Shown here: one piece after another, positions 20,482 to 30,276 of the stretch
Layout of the letters: every line of letters begins with the position of its first letter
Numbering within the stretch: position 1 is the first letter of the stretch
Assembly: GCA_977006965.1 (NCBI GenBank)
Contig: OZ345375.1
Span: 310,001 to 374,000, forward strand
Length of the DNA stretch: 64,000 nucleotides
Source: Phymatolithon calcareum
Lineage: Eukaryota > Rhodophyta > Florideophyceae > Hapalidiales
Direction of reading: 5' to 3'
Translations under genes and position numbers: made by a program
The notes under the pieces: model-generated
Seen by the model: only the letters and a program-made list of their open reading frames with translations
Told to the model about the DNA's origin: nothing
The model's database searches: none

Positions 20482-20574
20482 ATCCACAATTATAATTAAA
20501 TATACAAAAATTATGCCGACTACTTTTTTGACGCAACACAAGAAAAAGAAGAAGAAGTCATTTCAAAAAGGCAC

Positions 20575-20665
20575 ACCGCGGATTGGAACCCAGGACCTCT
20601 CTCTTGGCCGCATATGCACACCTTTCAGAGGCAGTTTAACCACTTTACAAAAGGTGGACATCTGC
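20575..20665 (-). repeat. tRNA-like (SINE-type) sequence, possible
   Basis: On the minus strand, a TGGTTAAACTGCC stretch resembles an A box and GGTTCCAATCC resembles a B box about 50 bases on. The predicted T-stem does not pair fully, so this is not a working tRNA. A tRNA-derived SINE head is possible; a (GAA)-rich run lies beside it. Confidence 0.3.
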
Positions 20666-20721
20666 GAATACTTGTTTGTTTGTTTATTGCAAGTTGTTCG
20701 AATTACACAACGTGCACATTA

Positions 20722-22985
20722 AGGTAAGAGCGAGGTTTTGGAGTCGACCGAGACAAAGAACCACACATTCAGGCTAGCGCACCAGACCGTTTCGCAGGTA
20801 CCTGAAGTTTCATACCTCGGGATATCTTTACGACGAACCGGAATTGTAACAAGGACATGTATGTAGCGCGTAAGTAGTGACAGCTTTGCTAGCTGTCAGC
20901 ATGCACGTCTAGATGCTCCTGGAAGCATGCGAGAAATATCTAGAATATTCGAGCACGTGCACTATTTGACGAATGCATTGCTGTAAGGAAATTTCTGGAG
21001 TTCTCTATATAATTCGTATTTTAGGGTTTTATGATATTTGTAAGTTAAGTGTAAGTAATTCAATGCCTATATAAGGCATGCTCTAGTTCCGACTAGCGGA
21101 CTGGAGCCAAGCACAAATCCAACCAAGTCAAGTGAGGTAAAGTCAACAAACCTGTTCTAAGCTCATCTTATCACTACCGATACTGTGCCTGTCAACGCTA
21201 AGCTCGATCAACATCCGTTTCAGGAATTAGGTCACAAGCACAATCAGGCTCATAAAAAACAAACTGAAGCCTCTTGGGCTATTCATTCGGGGGATAAACA
21301 TCCTGAAAGCCATACGCATCTACAAGTCGTTGATCCAACCAAGATGAGAGTACGCTATCCCTCTCACAAATGCAGGATGCATACATAAGCTTCGGGAGCT
21401 TGGAGTGAATGTTCGAGGATTCAAACCGGAGACATGCATAAGGATCTTTAAGTCGCAAATTATCCCGAAATGGGAGTATGCGTTACACGTTACTCCAATG
21501 ACAAATCGATTGCTCTCGGCAATCGAGTCGGCAGAGGGCTTGTTCTACAAGAATGTTTTCGGAAAGTATGCCGAACACCGCCGGAACCGAATGCGATTTC
21601 TGTGCCGACTGGGACCACCAAAGATGAGGAGACATCATCAAGCAGAAAGGTTTGCATTAAGCCTGGTAAGACACAAAAAGCGCCTTGAAGAATCAGAAGA
21701 ATTCTTTGGAAGAGATGAGGACGTAAAGGAAGCAATGAAGGATATTGAATATCTCAAGATGTATGAAGACTTGCGACAAGCCCTTCAGAATGCCCAGAAG
21801 GGATCTGTCACGAAGAAGAGGAGGAGAGAAGAAACAATTAAGGTATGGGAAAAGGAAGAAGAGGGCAGATCAATGAAGATTCCTATTGAAGGCAAGCTAC
21901 CAGGGATCCTTTACATAGGAGAAAGAGCAACACGTTTAAGGTGCCTAAGGTTGACATTTAACCGAGCACCCCTTTGGAGAAAATCAGTGTTGGGTGCTTA
22001 CTGTTTACTGCGGTGATCAAACTAGTCGCCTTACAACGTACTCTTGCGTCATCGAAGATGAGTACAGAAATTGAGTTTGAGTGCAAGAGACTCACAGGAG
22101 CTCTTGTTGGGAGAGAATTACGAATCAAGAAAGTTTTGAGCAGCCAGATGACTTTAGCGTAGAGATTATGCAAGAGCTGCCCCGTTACTCCAAGGTGAGG
22201 CTTTGGGAGCTCTCAAATATAAAATCATCAAATATCCCCTATCAAAGAAATAGAAAGAACCTTCTCCTTCCAAGTATTCGGTGGTACGGCAAGTGGAAGC
22301 ATCGAGCGGCTCCGTCTTCTGTGCAGGATCCAACCACCAGAACACAGGAGAGAAATATTAGCGCTGAAGATGCTGCGACGAGGAAAGGCAAGGAAGGTCG
22401 CTATCCTTTCTAAGCCAAGGGAAGAGCGAAACTACAGTGGGCAAGTCGCGATATTGCCGCGATGCTGCAACAAGAACAGTTCGCGGCCGCCTTCAAACAT
22501 ATGCAGGAAGGGAAATCTCCAGGCCAAATCCAACGAATTCTGTTCGCAAAGGAAGGCACGAGGCTCGAAGCAAGAAGGAAGAGGAAAATACCGTACGGCA
22601 ATCAGGATGAGATCCCGGTCATCCTCAGGTTTGCCAAGGTAAGACATCGACAGCTGGCCATAAAATACGCAAGCGGATGGTTCCCTCAAGCGAGCACGAC
22701 GCTAATATCGAATACAGTCGGAACGGCAGCAGAGCGCTACCTGGAGACCATACGCATGAACCAAAAAAGTATGAACTGGACTCAGGAGAGATGTTAAGAA
22801 CGGAATAGGCATTAGACTCCATACTACTCTACAGCGTCACCATAATTGACAACATGGAGAACGAAGAGTCCCTGTATTAGGGACCAGGCGATATACTAGA
22901 ATGAACAAGTTACGAAAAGCTGCTCCCGTACAGGCTTAGGAGTGTTAATGAGGGCTTTCAAATAAACAGTTGCAAAAAAACAAAG
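20722..22985 (+). pseudogene. LINE reverse transcriptase region to 3' end, interrupted
   Basis: From about 20722 the translation gives the late RT region of a non-LTR retrotransposon (VPEVSYLGISLRRTGI, the YLG motif). It is interrupted at 20862 and resumes near 21385 with HKLRELGVNVRGF and IPKWEYALHVTP, open as a 203-codon frame to 22016. Further decayed frames reach 22797, and the 3' untranslated part ends in an A-rich tail at 22985. Its 3' end is the source type for the insertions at 14094 and 18977, and 22085-22245 matches 63840-64000. Upstream RT and endonuclease regions are absent. Confidence 0.65.
20862..21375. mobile_element. insertion in LINE, LTR-like
   Basis: The insertion separates the two LINE halves. 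It starts TGTAGCGCG, contains a TATATAAGGC promoter-like box at about 21069 and ends around a CA near 21370. No clean 5-bp duplication was found, so a solo or truncated LTR is only a working interpretation. Confidence 0.35.
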
Positions 22986-23002
22986 TGTACATTATTCAAC
23001 AT

Positions 23003-25591
23003 CTAGTGTCTAGTTTACTAACCACCTCAATTGAGGATAAATCCCTCAATTGAGGGGCTTTTTGAAAGCTCAAAAAAGTATGTAGAAAGAATGCGAAACA
23101 GAAAGTTCGCGCCAAATTTGAGAAGGCGGGCTTGTGTTCTGCCTGAGGAGTACCCAAACTACGGCCTTAAATGGGCGTCGTTCGGCGGTAGGAACGAAAT
23201 TACAATTTTCAGTTAGAAGAAGCGGACCTGCCATGTCACGAGAAAAAGACCCGCGCCGAGTGGTCGGCGCGTCCGTACGCACTAAGGCAGCATCAGTGAC
23301 CAGTCTCGCAGAGTGTTGCAGGCTCTATGGAGCCTTTTCCAAGTCAAAAAAGGTGAACGGCACAGTTCTGAAGGTACTATTGAATGAAATCAATGGTCGC
23401 GCAAGCACATCGCTTCGCGTGAAATGGGTCCTAGTTCAGAAACCGACTGAGAAAACTAAGATTAAGACACTCAAGATTGTTAACATCAAGGCAGGAAAGG
23501 TTGACGAAGGTTCTCCGTCCTCTCTAATGCTTGTATCAAGTCCCAGCACGCAGAGCTCTGCACCACAAAATCCGGCTTACAGTACTCGTGGTCGTCCGTC
23601 TTCTTCGCCAAATGCCAGTATTGTCCCCATTCGCAACCACAAGCTCTCCAAAACGGCACACAAGCTTCGATACAACCATCAGAAGCTATGGACGCCCTAT
23701 ACCAGGCACTCTCGCCTACGCCATGCAAGGCTCTTGGGACCAGGTGTCGGAAGAGGAAGTAGATGTCATCACACCCGACCGCGAACCCAACGTTATTGCT
23801 CATGGGGTGCCATGGTACGAGCGACAAGTTCTATGCCCGATTGGGGGACGAATTCTACGTCAGTTCTCGACAGTTCGCACACCACATGGAGATTTTATAT
23901 CGGAAAATGGTGGTATTGGGCATCACACGCCTTATGATTGCTTTATGACCATGTTTTCGCAAGGTCACCTTCGAAAAATAGCAGCATGGACGTCCGCGAA
24001 GCTGAAACGAATCGCGCGAAAAGAGACTACGGTCACAGAGCTGATTAAGTTTTTCGGAATCCTCGTCCTCATGACAAGATTTGAGTTCGGCGCTAAGACA
24101 GATCTATGGCAGACTACCAGGCAGAACAAATACATTCCGGCTCCTTGTTTTTCAAACACTGGGATGTCAAGAGACAGGTTCACCGCATACCTTCGGTGCG
24201 TTACATTCAGCATACAACCTAGTGAAAGAGGCAGCATGTCTTCTGCGCAGTACCGCTGGGCGCTCGTTCAAGATTTTGTCGATGCCATAAACGAGCACCG
24301 AAAGCGCAATGTGTCGCCGTCGGACCTCATTTGCGTTGATGAGTCCATATCTCGCTGGTATGGCAACGGAGGTCATTGGCTTGATGTCGGACTACCTCAG
24401 TACATTGCGATTAACCGTAAGCCGGAGAACGGTTGCGAGATACAGAACTCTGCATGTGGAAGAAGTGGGATAATGCTGCATCTCGAGCTCGTTACAAACG
24501 CAGAAGACGAGAAGAAAAAGGATTTCGAAGGCGAAATTGCCCATGGTACAGCAGTTTTACGCCGTCTTTTTGCCGCATACTCTGGCACAAGGCGCATTGT
24601 CTGCGCGGATTCTTACTTTGCGAGTGTTGAATCTGCAGAGATGCTTCTTCGTTTGGGCATAAAATTCGTTGGAGTCATCAAAACGGCGACTAAGAAGTAT
24701 CCCATGGACTACCTATCAAGAATTGAGATTTCAGAAAGAGGTCAATGTGTTTCTCTCGTTCGAAAATCCTTGAACGGTGAGCCGTTAATGATGGCGGCTC
24801 TTTGGGTTGACCGGGATCGCCGCTATTTTATTTCGACTACCTCTACGACACTGAAAGGCAAACCGCACAATCGTGTGCGTTGGCGTCAGCTTGAAGAAGG
24901 ACCGTCTCGTGTTAAGCTGTCCGTGCCTCAGCCCGAGGTATGCGAGACGTACTACTCTGCGTGTGCGAAAATCGACAAGCACAATCGGTGCCGCCAAGAG
25001 AGTTTGGATCTTGAGAAGAAAGTCAACACCCTGGACTGGTCGTTCCTCGTTAACACATCTCTTTTGGCGATTTGTGTGTTTGACAGCTGGCTTTAATTCT
25101 CCGGTGTGCATGCAGAGTAGCAGGATCACATGACGCATCGAAGGTATTATGAAATGCTGGCCGAGCAACTCATCGATAACTCGTTCGATTCGCGTAATAC
25201 TCGTCGCCGCTCAACCACTCCTGAACGTACTTTTGTCTCCGGGAGCGGTGTTGGAACCCACGTAACCCCCACGAGAAAGAAAAGGAAGACTGCGGATGGC
25301 ATGATGACTAATTTTGCTTCGCAAAAGAACTGCAGGGTCTGCAAAGTCAAGAAGACAACGCTGGTGTGCTCATCATGTAACAGGCTAGATGGTGCCGCAA
25401 TATTCATTTGCGGCACGTCTACTGGCAGGAATTGCTTCGAGAAGCATGTGGAAGACATCCATGAGCTTGACGCTTTTGATGTGCCCGACAGTGAGTAGCT
25501 TTCATGCGCAAAAATTAAATGATTTTCGTTACCTCAATTGAGAGAAAAGTGCCCCTCAATTGAGGAAAAATTTCAGGAAACTAGACACTAG
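23003..25591 (+). mobile_element. PiggyBac-like transposon
   Basis: The ends are CTAGTGTCTAGTTT (23003-23016) and its inverse (25578-25591). The right end extends to a CCCCTAG start like other PiggyBac ends. Subterminal palindromes CCTCAATTGAGG occur twice at each side (23024-23055 and 25537-25566). A flanking TTAA pair was not found, so the outermost bases may have decayed. Confidence 0.75.
23233..25498 (+). pseudogene. PiggyBac-like transposase, frameshifted and with stops
   Basis: An ATG at 23233 opens an N-terminal DNA-binding-like region (SVTSLAECCRLYGAFSKSKK). The frame shifts by one between about 23600 and 23690, then a long frame carries the DDD core: first Asp in LICVDESISRWYG, second in IVCADSYFAS, third in ALWVDRDRRYF. 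After a TAA at 25094-25096 and a TAG shortly after, the same frame continues with the C-terminal cysteine-rich zinc domain (CRVCK, CSSCN, CGTS, CFEKHVEDIH) to 25498. All PiggyBac parts are present, but one frameshift and two stops break the copy. A splice explanation was not found: the only GT-AG pair at the 3' break is about 17 nt. Confidence 0.8.
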
Positions 25592-26105
25592 GGGTCCTCT
25601 AAATGCTCCTGATATGGATTATTTATTGCGGAACGATCGCTCACGGAAAAGGAAAGCGTCTGAAGCTGTTTGAAACCAGGATCTCATTTTTCAGAAGCCT
25701 ACGAATACTTACAGAGCCCTGGTAACACTGAGGCACAAAATTCTGTCCCCCAGGAGCGTAACATATTGCTCCATGTGTATTTGATAGTCGGTGTAGCGCC
25801 GCAAGAAAATAAAACTATCAAAAACAATCTCAGCTTCCAGACATTGACCCTTTTTTGAATCTTTCGAAAAGAGGAATCGTAGTCACGGAAAGCCGCGTTG
25901 AATGCCTTATCTAGTTCCGGGCTGTTCGACCCGGCAGCCTGTACAGATTGCTCGAACGCATTCCCAGCTTTCCATTCCTCGAGCAAAATTTGGTGTAGAG
26001 GGACGTTGAACGACTGACATATGGATTCTAAGCTTTTCATCCATCCTTCCAGGCGGTGGGTTTTTGCAAATGGTAGACCACAAAAGGGGAGCTATTTCTA
26101 CAATG
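25592..26105. other. spacer with a short hypothetical ORF
   Basis: Contains a minus-strand frame of 113 codons (ATG at 26040, stop at 25699) with a hydrophobic stretch LRLFLIVLFSCGATP. No family is recognised; it may be an exon-like relic cut by the MULE insertion to its right. Confidence 0.3.
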
Positions 26106-26115
26106 AAATAATAAT

Positions 26116-27108
26116 GAGGAAATTCACTACATGGCCACCAAAAATTGGCAAAATTCACTACATGGCCATCTCTAGCCATCTCTACTACTCACCCCTAGCC
26201 AAGCGTACTTTCATAGCTCACTGCAGCCAAAACTACTACTCATCCGTTTGTCAAAGCAATCTATGGCACAGTAAAATTTATCGCGCGCGCTACGCTCCAC
26301 GCTTTAGACCCTTGTCGCAAGCAGCATCTCCGTAATCGCAGAAGGTAAGGTCGATAATCATGGACTGAGCCGCTTTGTAGATGTGTTTTCATTTCGGACT
26401 GCAAGTAAGGCCTCTTGCGCTTGCGGCCCGGCTTATCCGCAAAGTCAAACGGCACGAAATCATCCTGTATGAGCTGGTCTCCAGTGACTGCAACACGCGT
26501 CATGCTGCCCGCATGCTGCTTGGCCCACGTTCTCAACGACCATACATCCCTGTACCAGTGCTCGTTCCACGGGTCGAAAGACACCGGATGCTGCACCAAG
26601 CGCCTAGAGGCGTACAAAAGTGCAGTGATGACGGTGGCTACATGGCCAAAGGTGCTCTTCAAAGTGGCGGCAGGAACATGCAGCACGGTAATCGCTGCTA
26701 ACTGTCACATTGCATGGTTCCTCTTCATTGCGAACAACACAGCTGAGCGCGCTGACGTGAATGCGGAAGGTTCAAACTGTGCGCGGACTACAGATGAGTG
26801 TTAGGCGTTTTTTGTTGAGCTTCGCCACGAGGTGGGCTTTGCCCATCGACGTGTTGTGGGATATCACGATGTTGACAACGTGTCAAAGCTTGATCCGGCG
26901 TAGTCGCCCACCTGTTGCACAAGCTTCTTCTTTTCCATAATTTCGGAGTGGTTAGTGCGGGAGTGTTGTGTGTTGAGCGTTGCAGATGAACACGACAACG
27001 TGCTTAAAGAGCGCTGTCGTATTCGTAACAGATGAGTAGTAGATTTGACGAGAGATGGCCATGTAGTGAATTTTGCCAATTTTTGGTGGCCATGTAGTGA
27101 ATTTCCTC
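26116..27108. mobile_element. small MULE carrying a transposase C-terminal relic
   Basis: 993 bp with long inverted ends: GAGGAAATTCACTACATGGC and its inverse, about 58 bp nearly perfect, each containing ATTCACTACATGGCCA twice. A 10-bp duplication AAATAATAAT is at 26106-26115 and 27109-27118. Long TIRs, a 10-bp duplication and an internal SWIM-finger relic agree on Mutator-like origin. The low-complexity duplication makes the exact border uncertain by a base or two. Confidence 0.75.
26261..26720 (-). pseudogene. MULE transposase C-terminal relic (SWIM zinc finger)
   Basis: In one minus frame (about 26690-26600) is CSCRHFEEHLWPCSHRHHC, which fits the SWIM signature CxCx(n)CxH of MULE/FAR1 proteins. 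A frameshift later, the overlapping 141-codon frame continues with a Trp-rich segment and the basic GRPKKKR-like tail KPGRKRKRPYL. The catalytic core is absent. This supports classing the host element as a deletion derivative of an autonomous MULE. Confidence 0.55.
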
Positions 27109-27118
27109 AAATAATAAT

Positions 27119-27380
27119 GAATGCTTTACTCCCCTATGGGGCTGGCAAAAGTGCTTCTATTCTTACATCTACTTAGATTACGACAGGGAGTTAACATGCT
27201 AGCTGATAAGAAGCATGTTTCTTCTCTGTCTCTCGCTCGTCATTAGGATATTCCACGGGTCCACGTTGCGTGAGTCCATGTGGATGAGGACTCTTTTCTT
27301 TACAGCTCACTGCATCTGTTCCCCGCTAATGCACGGAAATGAAAATATCCCCTGCATTGTCGACATACTTCTCTCCAGGT
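27119..27380 (-). pseudogene. spacer and 3' end of iGluR copy 5
   Basis: The last 25 bases or so (GCATTGTCGACATACTTCTC) match the 3' coding end of the other iGluR genes. The gene continues at 35422 on the other side of the DIRS element. The rest of this stretch shows no gene. Confidence 0.45.
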
Positions 27381-27543
27381 TTTAATCGTCGTTATTGCGG
27401 TGCACCCACATTTGATTGTGGTCGACGGAGGCGTCTGGGTTGGGTATAGCACTTACAGCCCCGAGAGTGCTTACAAATGATCTGTACTGTAAGCAATCCG
27501 TAGAGAGCAGACGAATTCTGGCAATCGCCAGTTTGCTCAACCC
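27381..27543 (-). repeat. DIRS repeat B2
   Basis: 163 bp beginning TTTAATCGTCGTTATTGCGG on the plus strand, essentially identical to B1 at 27927-28089. It forms the element's 3' terminus. Confidence 0.9.
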
Positions 27544-27621
27544 AGATGCTGCCTAGAACCAGGCATGCCCAGTATGTACGGGGTTCTCCTTGTCAACTGT
27601 AGGGTGCGGCGGGCGGGAAAA

Positions 27622-27930
27622 AAAAATTTTTGTCTGACCCTATTGCGTCCGACGATGGGCATTCGCCGCCCTCGTTGCGAGCTCTTGCAGTCGGTGCCCC
27701 TCGCCCTTTGGCGCACGGGACTCTATATTGGTGCATGACATGTACACGTGTACTGACACTAATTGCGGGACCTACGACAAGGCTAATGGTCAAAATACGG
27801 TACGGTCAGAACTGGGCCTGTGTCCCTTCTCTGACCGGTTTTTTGTTGCGGTGTGCGCGCGATAAAAACGACTGATCAAAACCAACTTTAATTCACCAAC
27901 CTAGCCAAGCCGAGATTAAAGCAACATTTA
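27622..27930 (-). repeat. DIRS repeat A2
   Basis: About 309 bp identical to A1 at 35113-35421. It is separated from B2 by 78 unmatched bases and overlaps B1 by the shared TTTA. Confidence 0.9.
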
Positions 27931-28089
27931 ATCGTCGTTATTGCGGTGCACCCACATTTGATTGTGGTCGACGGAGGCGTCTGGGTTGGGTATAGCACTT
28001 ACAGCCCCGAGAGTGCTTACAGATGATCTGTACTGTAAGCAATCCGTAGAGAGCAGACGAATTCTGGCAATCGCCAGTTTGCTCAACCC
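27927..28089 (-). repeat. DIRS repeat B1
   Basis: Second copy of B2, placed immediately after the recombinase gene on the minus strand. Its TTTA border with A2 reproduces the sequence expected from joining the two element termini. Confidence 0.9.
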
Positions 28090-28134
28090 CCTCTTCCGTT
28101 TTGCCAGAACACCCGTCGACTATCTCAAGGATGC

Positions 28135-29412
28135 TTACGAATAGAACCCAACCGGTCCCGTCCTTTCCGCCAGCTGCACTGATGACTGTCGTGCGACAAT
28201 CATCCCGACGGAGTCGATTCTACCGCTGCTTGCCCACATGTACCTTTTCCGTGCATCTGAGGTCCACAGTCCCATGAATCCTGCCACGAGATCTCCTCCT
28301 TCTGGTACGTTTGCGTACATCGTTGTACCGCCTATCCGCAGAGAATGGACACCGGTTGCAAGCGACGGAAGCCCTGCCATTGAGAGAAATCTTTTTAGGG
28401 CTGTTCTTGATTCGTCATAGGTGACCTCGGCTCCAGTCAGCGGATTCCGAAACAAAGGTATTTTTGAATCCTCGCCCTGCACTTGGTCTCCTTCCAGCAT
28501 ATCTCTTATGGCGCGGGCCGCCGACAGAGACGAGTCTTCCTCATCCAAGATGAATGTCTTCACTGTTCCTCTCTCCCCGGTCGGGTCTGTTTTGTTTGGT
28601 TTCAGCTTGATGCCGACACGCGCGCCCAAGACTCGCCCGTGAATATCTCTGCCAATGTCTACCGTTAGCCTTCCGCGATGCGTTTCGTGCCTTGCGTCCC
28701 ATTCTTTGCCCTTCTCGTTCTTTCCGCGAATAAGGTCTCCGCTCCGTAGCACCCCCTGCCACTGGCAGAGCCACAGAGCCCATAGAACTCTATGAAGTTG
28801 TTCGTTCCTGAGATCCATAACTGCCCGTACCGCTCGCAGGTGTTGCGGCAGGATTGGAAGTCGAGGCGCTGTATGGCTTGGACTTATTTTGTGTAGACCT
28901 TTTAAGACCAGCTCCAATCTGTTACTTCCCACTGTCCCATCTCTCAGACCGGGCCGACGCCCTACGTTCGCAGCATAGTAAGTTCTTACTGTAGATATCA
29001 CCTGTTCCGCGTATTGAGCTGTGTTCATGCGTCGGCCCGGCTTCCGGGGATAGTATACAATGTACGTGGCAAACTCTGCAAGCGTTGAGATCTCCGCATT
29101 CAGTTGTTCCATCGAGGGTCTGGTGTGTCCTCTTGGAAGTGTCCCGAAACTTATTGGGTCAATTCCTTTCACCGAACAGAACTCTTTCCAGTACGATACT
29201 TGCGAGGATGCTGTTCTTATAGTTCCAATCGCATGTCCCTTTGCTCCTGCCTCGGCTGTGAGCGCTTCTAAGCGACCTAGAATTGTCACCCTGTCCCGAG
29301 TCCTGGAGGCTATTCTCCTTTTTGCCGCAGCTCCTGTCCCTCGTGCTCTTGCATCTCCGGTTCTGATTTCAAAACGTCTTCGTTGACCGCGGCCTCGTGC
29401 TGCCCTTGTCAT
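28135..29412 (-). CDS. tyrosine recombinase of DIRS-like element
   Basis: 425 codons from the ATG at 29412. A basic N terminus is followed by a SAM-like core-binding region (SQVSYWKEFCSVKGIDP), then the catalytic domain. The first Arg is in GVLRSGDLI, HxxR is in HSLRIGGTTMY, and the nucleophile Tyr lies in the ARKRYMW context. These are the R-H-R-Y landmarks of DIRS/Crypton-type recombinases, which integrate a circular cDNA without target duplication. The frame is intact. It lies downstream of RNase H in the same register. Confidence 0.85.
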   Translation of the reverse strand: MTRAARGRGQRRRFEIRTGDARARGTGAAAKRRIASRTRDRVTILGRLEALTAEAGAKGHAIGTIRTASSQVSYWKEFCSVKGIDPISFGTLPRGHTRPSMEQLNAEISTLAEFATYIVYYPRKPGRRMNTAQYAEQVISTVRTYYAANVGRRPGLRDGTVGSNRLELVLKGLHKISPSHTAPRLPILPQHLRAVRAVMDLRNEQLHRVLWALWLCQWQGVLRSGDLIRGKNEKGKEWDARHETHRGRLTVDIGRDIHGRVLGARVGIKLKPNKTDPTGERGTVKTFILDEEDSSLSAARAIRDMLEGDQVQGEDSKIPLFRNPLTGAEVTYDESRTALKRFLSMAGLPSLATGVHSLRIGGTTMYANVPEGGDLVAGFMGLWTSDARKRYMWASSGRIDSVGMIVARQSSVQLAERTGPVGFYS

Positions 29413-29586
29413 TTTTTTTGGAATCAATGGGGGAGGCTTGTTCGTGCGCCTCCTGCTTTGGGTTGACTTCTTCTGAAGGCTGTCTCGTTGTGGAGTGATG
29501 ATATTTATTCCGACTGGTGGGGCCGCTGATCATACACATTTTTGATCGGTTAAAACAAAGACAGGAACTTTTTGGTTTTAGTCTTC

Positions 29587-30276
29587 TCACATTTTCATGC
29601 TCTTTTTTGCTACTTCGTGTCCTACCGAGCGTCCAGCTTCAATTATCCTCTCTGACCAACTGCCAAGCTCCCTTGGTGGGGCGATGCGCTTGACATCCCA
29701 TATTTTTTCGGCGCATTCAATGGCTCTTTTAACACGAGAGCGACTGAGGTTGTCCGCTATTTCGTTCTTCTCTCCAGATATGTGGTGCATTCTTATTGTA
29801 ATATCAAGCCTTTTCTCGACCTTCTTCACAATTCGTAGTGCCTCGAGCATTGTTGCTGAGTATGCCCGACCGGAGTTCACTGCGTCACATGCGCTTTCGT
29901 TGTCATTTCGGAAGATTACGCGCATACCAGCATGTAGCATTTTTGCTTTAAACGCAACATGGAGGGCTATTGCAATCGTGAGTAGCTCGAGGGGCGATAT
30001 TGATATCACTTCGTCGGATAACGCCTGACGGATTTTTGGGCTCCACATACCATACGCGATATTGCCCATGACACAGACTCCCCATCCTCCTTCCATCCCT
30101 CCGCTCGCATCAGAGTTTGCTCCTTCCAGACCTGCATGCAGGAATATCGGGTTTTTCGTTATTGGCGGTAGTTTACCTGTGTGAAACTGTGATAGCATAC
30201 ATTGCGCGTCCTTAATCCATGCGTTGCTTATGATTCCAGCCGCTACTCTCGTGTTTGGCTGCACGCGGAGGCTTCT
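29587..30276 (-). CDS. RNase H domain of DIRS-like element
   Basis: The frame continues directly from RT after a single TAA (30277-30279) and has no ATG near its start. It encodes an RNase H fold: GANSDASGGMEGGWGVCV (first Asp), ELLTIAIALHVAFKA (Glu helix), VIFRNDNESACDAVNSGR (Asp) and ISGEKNEIADNLSRSRV (final Asp, retroelement style). All catalytic acids are present. It must be made as an RT fusion by readthrough, or the TAA marks a dead copy. Confidence 0.75.
   Translation of the reverse strand, partial: RSLRVQPNTRVAAGIISNAWIKDAQCMLSQFHTGKLPPITKNPIFLHAGLEGANSDASGGMEGGWGVCVMGNIAYGMWSPKIRQALSDEVISISPLELLTIAIALHVAFKAKMLHAGMRVIFRNDNESACDAVNSGRAYSATMLEALRIVKKVEKRLDITIRMHHISGEKNEIADNLSRSRVKRAIECAEKIWDVKRIAPPRELGSWSERIIEAGRSVGHEVAKKSMKM

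Noticed and set aside
20575-20665. Possible functional tRNA gene
   Set aside because: A- and B-box-like stretches exist, but T-stem pairing fails and no acceptor stem closes it; kept only as a possible SINE head.
20862-21375. Confident copia-type solo LTR
   Set aside because: TG start and TATA-like box are suggestive, but no matching 5-bp duplication or second LTR was found.
25094-25130. Intron joining the two PiggyBac transposase parts
   Set aside because: The only GT-AG pair is about 17 nt, too short for a normal intron, and a second stop remains nearby.
27593-27875. Small frames in DIRS repeat A2, also present in A1 (35093-35366)
   Set aside because: They lie wholly in non-coding terminal repeats and are duplicated only because the repeats are.
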